A DNA stretch of 6,368 bases. Source: an uncultured Pseudoflavonifractor sp. Its GTDB lineage: Bacteria; Bacillota; Clostridia; Oscillospirales; Oscillospiraceae. Below are positions 5,997-6,368 of this stretch, in pieces. Position numbers and translations under genes: made by a program. Positions within the stretch are counted from its first letter, which is position 1, and the number at the start of each line of letters is the position of its first letter. The stretch spans positions 1-6,368 of the forward strand of contig CANDEE010000079.1 of assembly GCA_947383685.1 (NCBI GenBank). Reading direction: 5' to 3'. The notes below the pieces were generated by a model. The model was not told where the DNA came from. It ran no database searches and worked only from the letters and a program-made list of their open reading frames with translations.

Positions 5997-6368
5997 GCCG
6001 CAAGCAAGCTGGACAGCCGCGCTTCTGGGGCGAAAGGCCCAGAGGTGAGGAAAGTCCGGGCTCCACAGGGCAAGAATAACGGGTAACACCCGCCGGGGGC
6101 GACCCCAGGAAAAGTGCAACAGAGATATACCGCCGGTGAACGGTCCGTAAAAACGGAATACACACCGGTAAGGGTGGAAAGGCGGAGGTAAGAGCCCGCC
6201 CGACGGCGTGGAAGCGTCCGTCGCTGTAAACTCTATTCGGAGCAACACCGTGGGAACACGCAAGGCCGGCCCAGCTGTGTTCAGGAGGTGGCTTGAGCGT
6301 ACCGGCGACGGTACGTCGAGATAGATGGCTGTCTTAAAGGACAGAACCCGGCTTACAGGCTTACTTGC
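5997..6368 (+). ncRNA. rnpB: RNase P RNA, bacterial type A
   Basis: This is the catalytic RNA of ribonuclease P, which removes the 5' leader of pre-tRNAs together with the small RnpA protein. All the expected landmarks appear in order. The P1 5' strand GCAAGCAAGC (6000-6009) pairs with GCTTACTTGC (6359-6368) with one C-A mismatch. P2 is GACAGCC (6012-6018) with GGCTGTC (6327-6333). A P3 hairpin lies at about 6025-6042. The conserved GAGGAAAGTCCGGGCTCC (6047-6064) and ACAGAACCCGGCTTAC (6341-6356) form the P4 core. AAGTGCAACAGAGA lies at about 6113-6126, GGTAAGAGC at 6187-6195 and GTAAACTC at about 6226-6233. P18 is a 7-bp hairpin with a GCGA (GNRA) tetraloop at 6298-6315. This layout is type A, as in most Clostridia, not the type B of Bacillus. 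The RNA is essentially complete, although P1 could extend a few bases beyond the window (GCC at 5997-5999 is unpaired here). The terminator lies outside. Confidence 0.97.
6298..6315 (+). other. P18 hairpin of RNase P RNA with GNRA tetraloop
   Basis: CGTACCG and CGGTACG form a perfect 7-bp stem closed by a GCGA loop (6305-6308). In type A RNase P RNAs the P18 GNRA loop docks into P8, so this element helps assign the class. Confidence 0.8.

Noticed and set aside
5744..6263. Minus-strand open frames of 85-139 codons across rnpB and the murD start
   Set aside because: They are antisense to a structured RNA or overlap murD in another frame. The apparent hydrophobic segments come from the GC-rich RNA helices.

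Overview
The window reads as a piece of a Gram-positive Clostridia-type chromosome, possibly Oscillospiraceae or a relative. The support is the bacterial type A RNase P RNA, strong AGGAGG-like ribosome binding sites, sigma-A style promoters, moderate GC content by eye, a MurD with the NDSIASSPTRT motif, and a PLP enzyme of the Firmicutes 'methionine gamma-lyase / aluminium resistance' family. The taxonomic placement is inference.

Layout from left to right: (1) positions 1-96, minus strand, hold the 5' end of a gene that runs off the left edge. Its N-terminus is very basic and then turns hydrophobic. (2) 142-1389, minus, a complete PLP-dependent lyase of the methionine gamma-lyase family. (3) 1411-2403, 2407-3438 and 3439-4479, minus, three consecutive complete and clearly diverged M42-family metallo-aminopeptidases (TET/glutamyl aminopeptidase type). 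(4) 4492-5889, minus, complete murD. (5) 5890-5996, a 107-bp divergent promoter region. (6) 5997-6368, plus, the RNase P RNA gene rnpB, essentially complete, whose closing helix ends at the last base of the window.

The five complete minus-strand genes, plus the partial one, look like one transcription unit read from the murD promoter towards the left edge. Gaps are 12, 0, 3, 21 and about 45 nt, no terminator-like hairpin lies between them, and each start has its own Shine-Dalgarno sequence, often inside the end of the gene before it. The gene content links peptidoglycan precursor synthesis (MurD) with cytoplasmic peptide breakdown (three M42 peptidases) and sulfur amino acid or related PLP chemistry. 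Whether this is a functional link or only shared transcription cannot be decided from sequence. The murD and rnpB promoters sit back to back, with only 11 bp between their -35 boxes.

No mobile element, CRISPR array, tRNA or phage feature was seen. The least ordinary parts are the three-in-a-row M42 paralogs led by murD and the tightly packed murD/rnpB divergent promoter.
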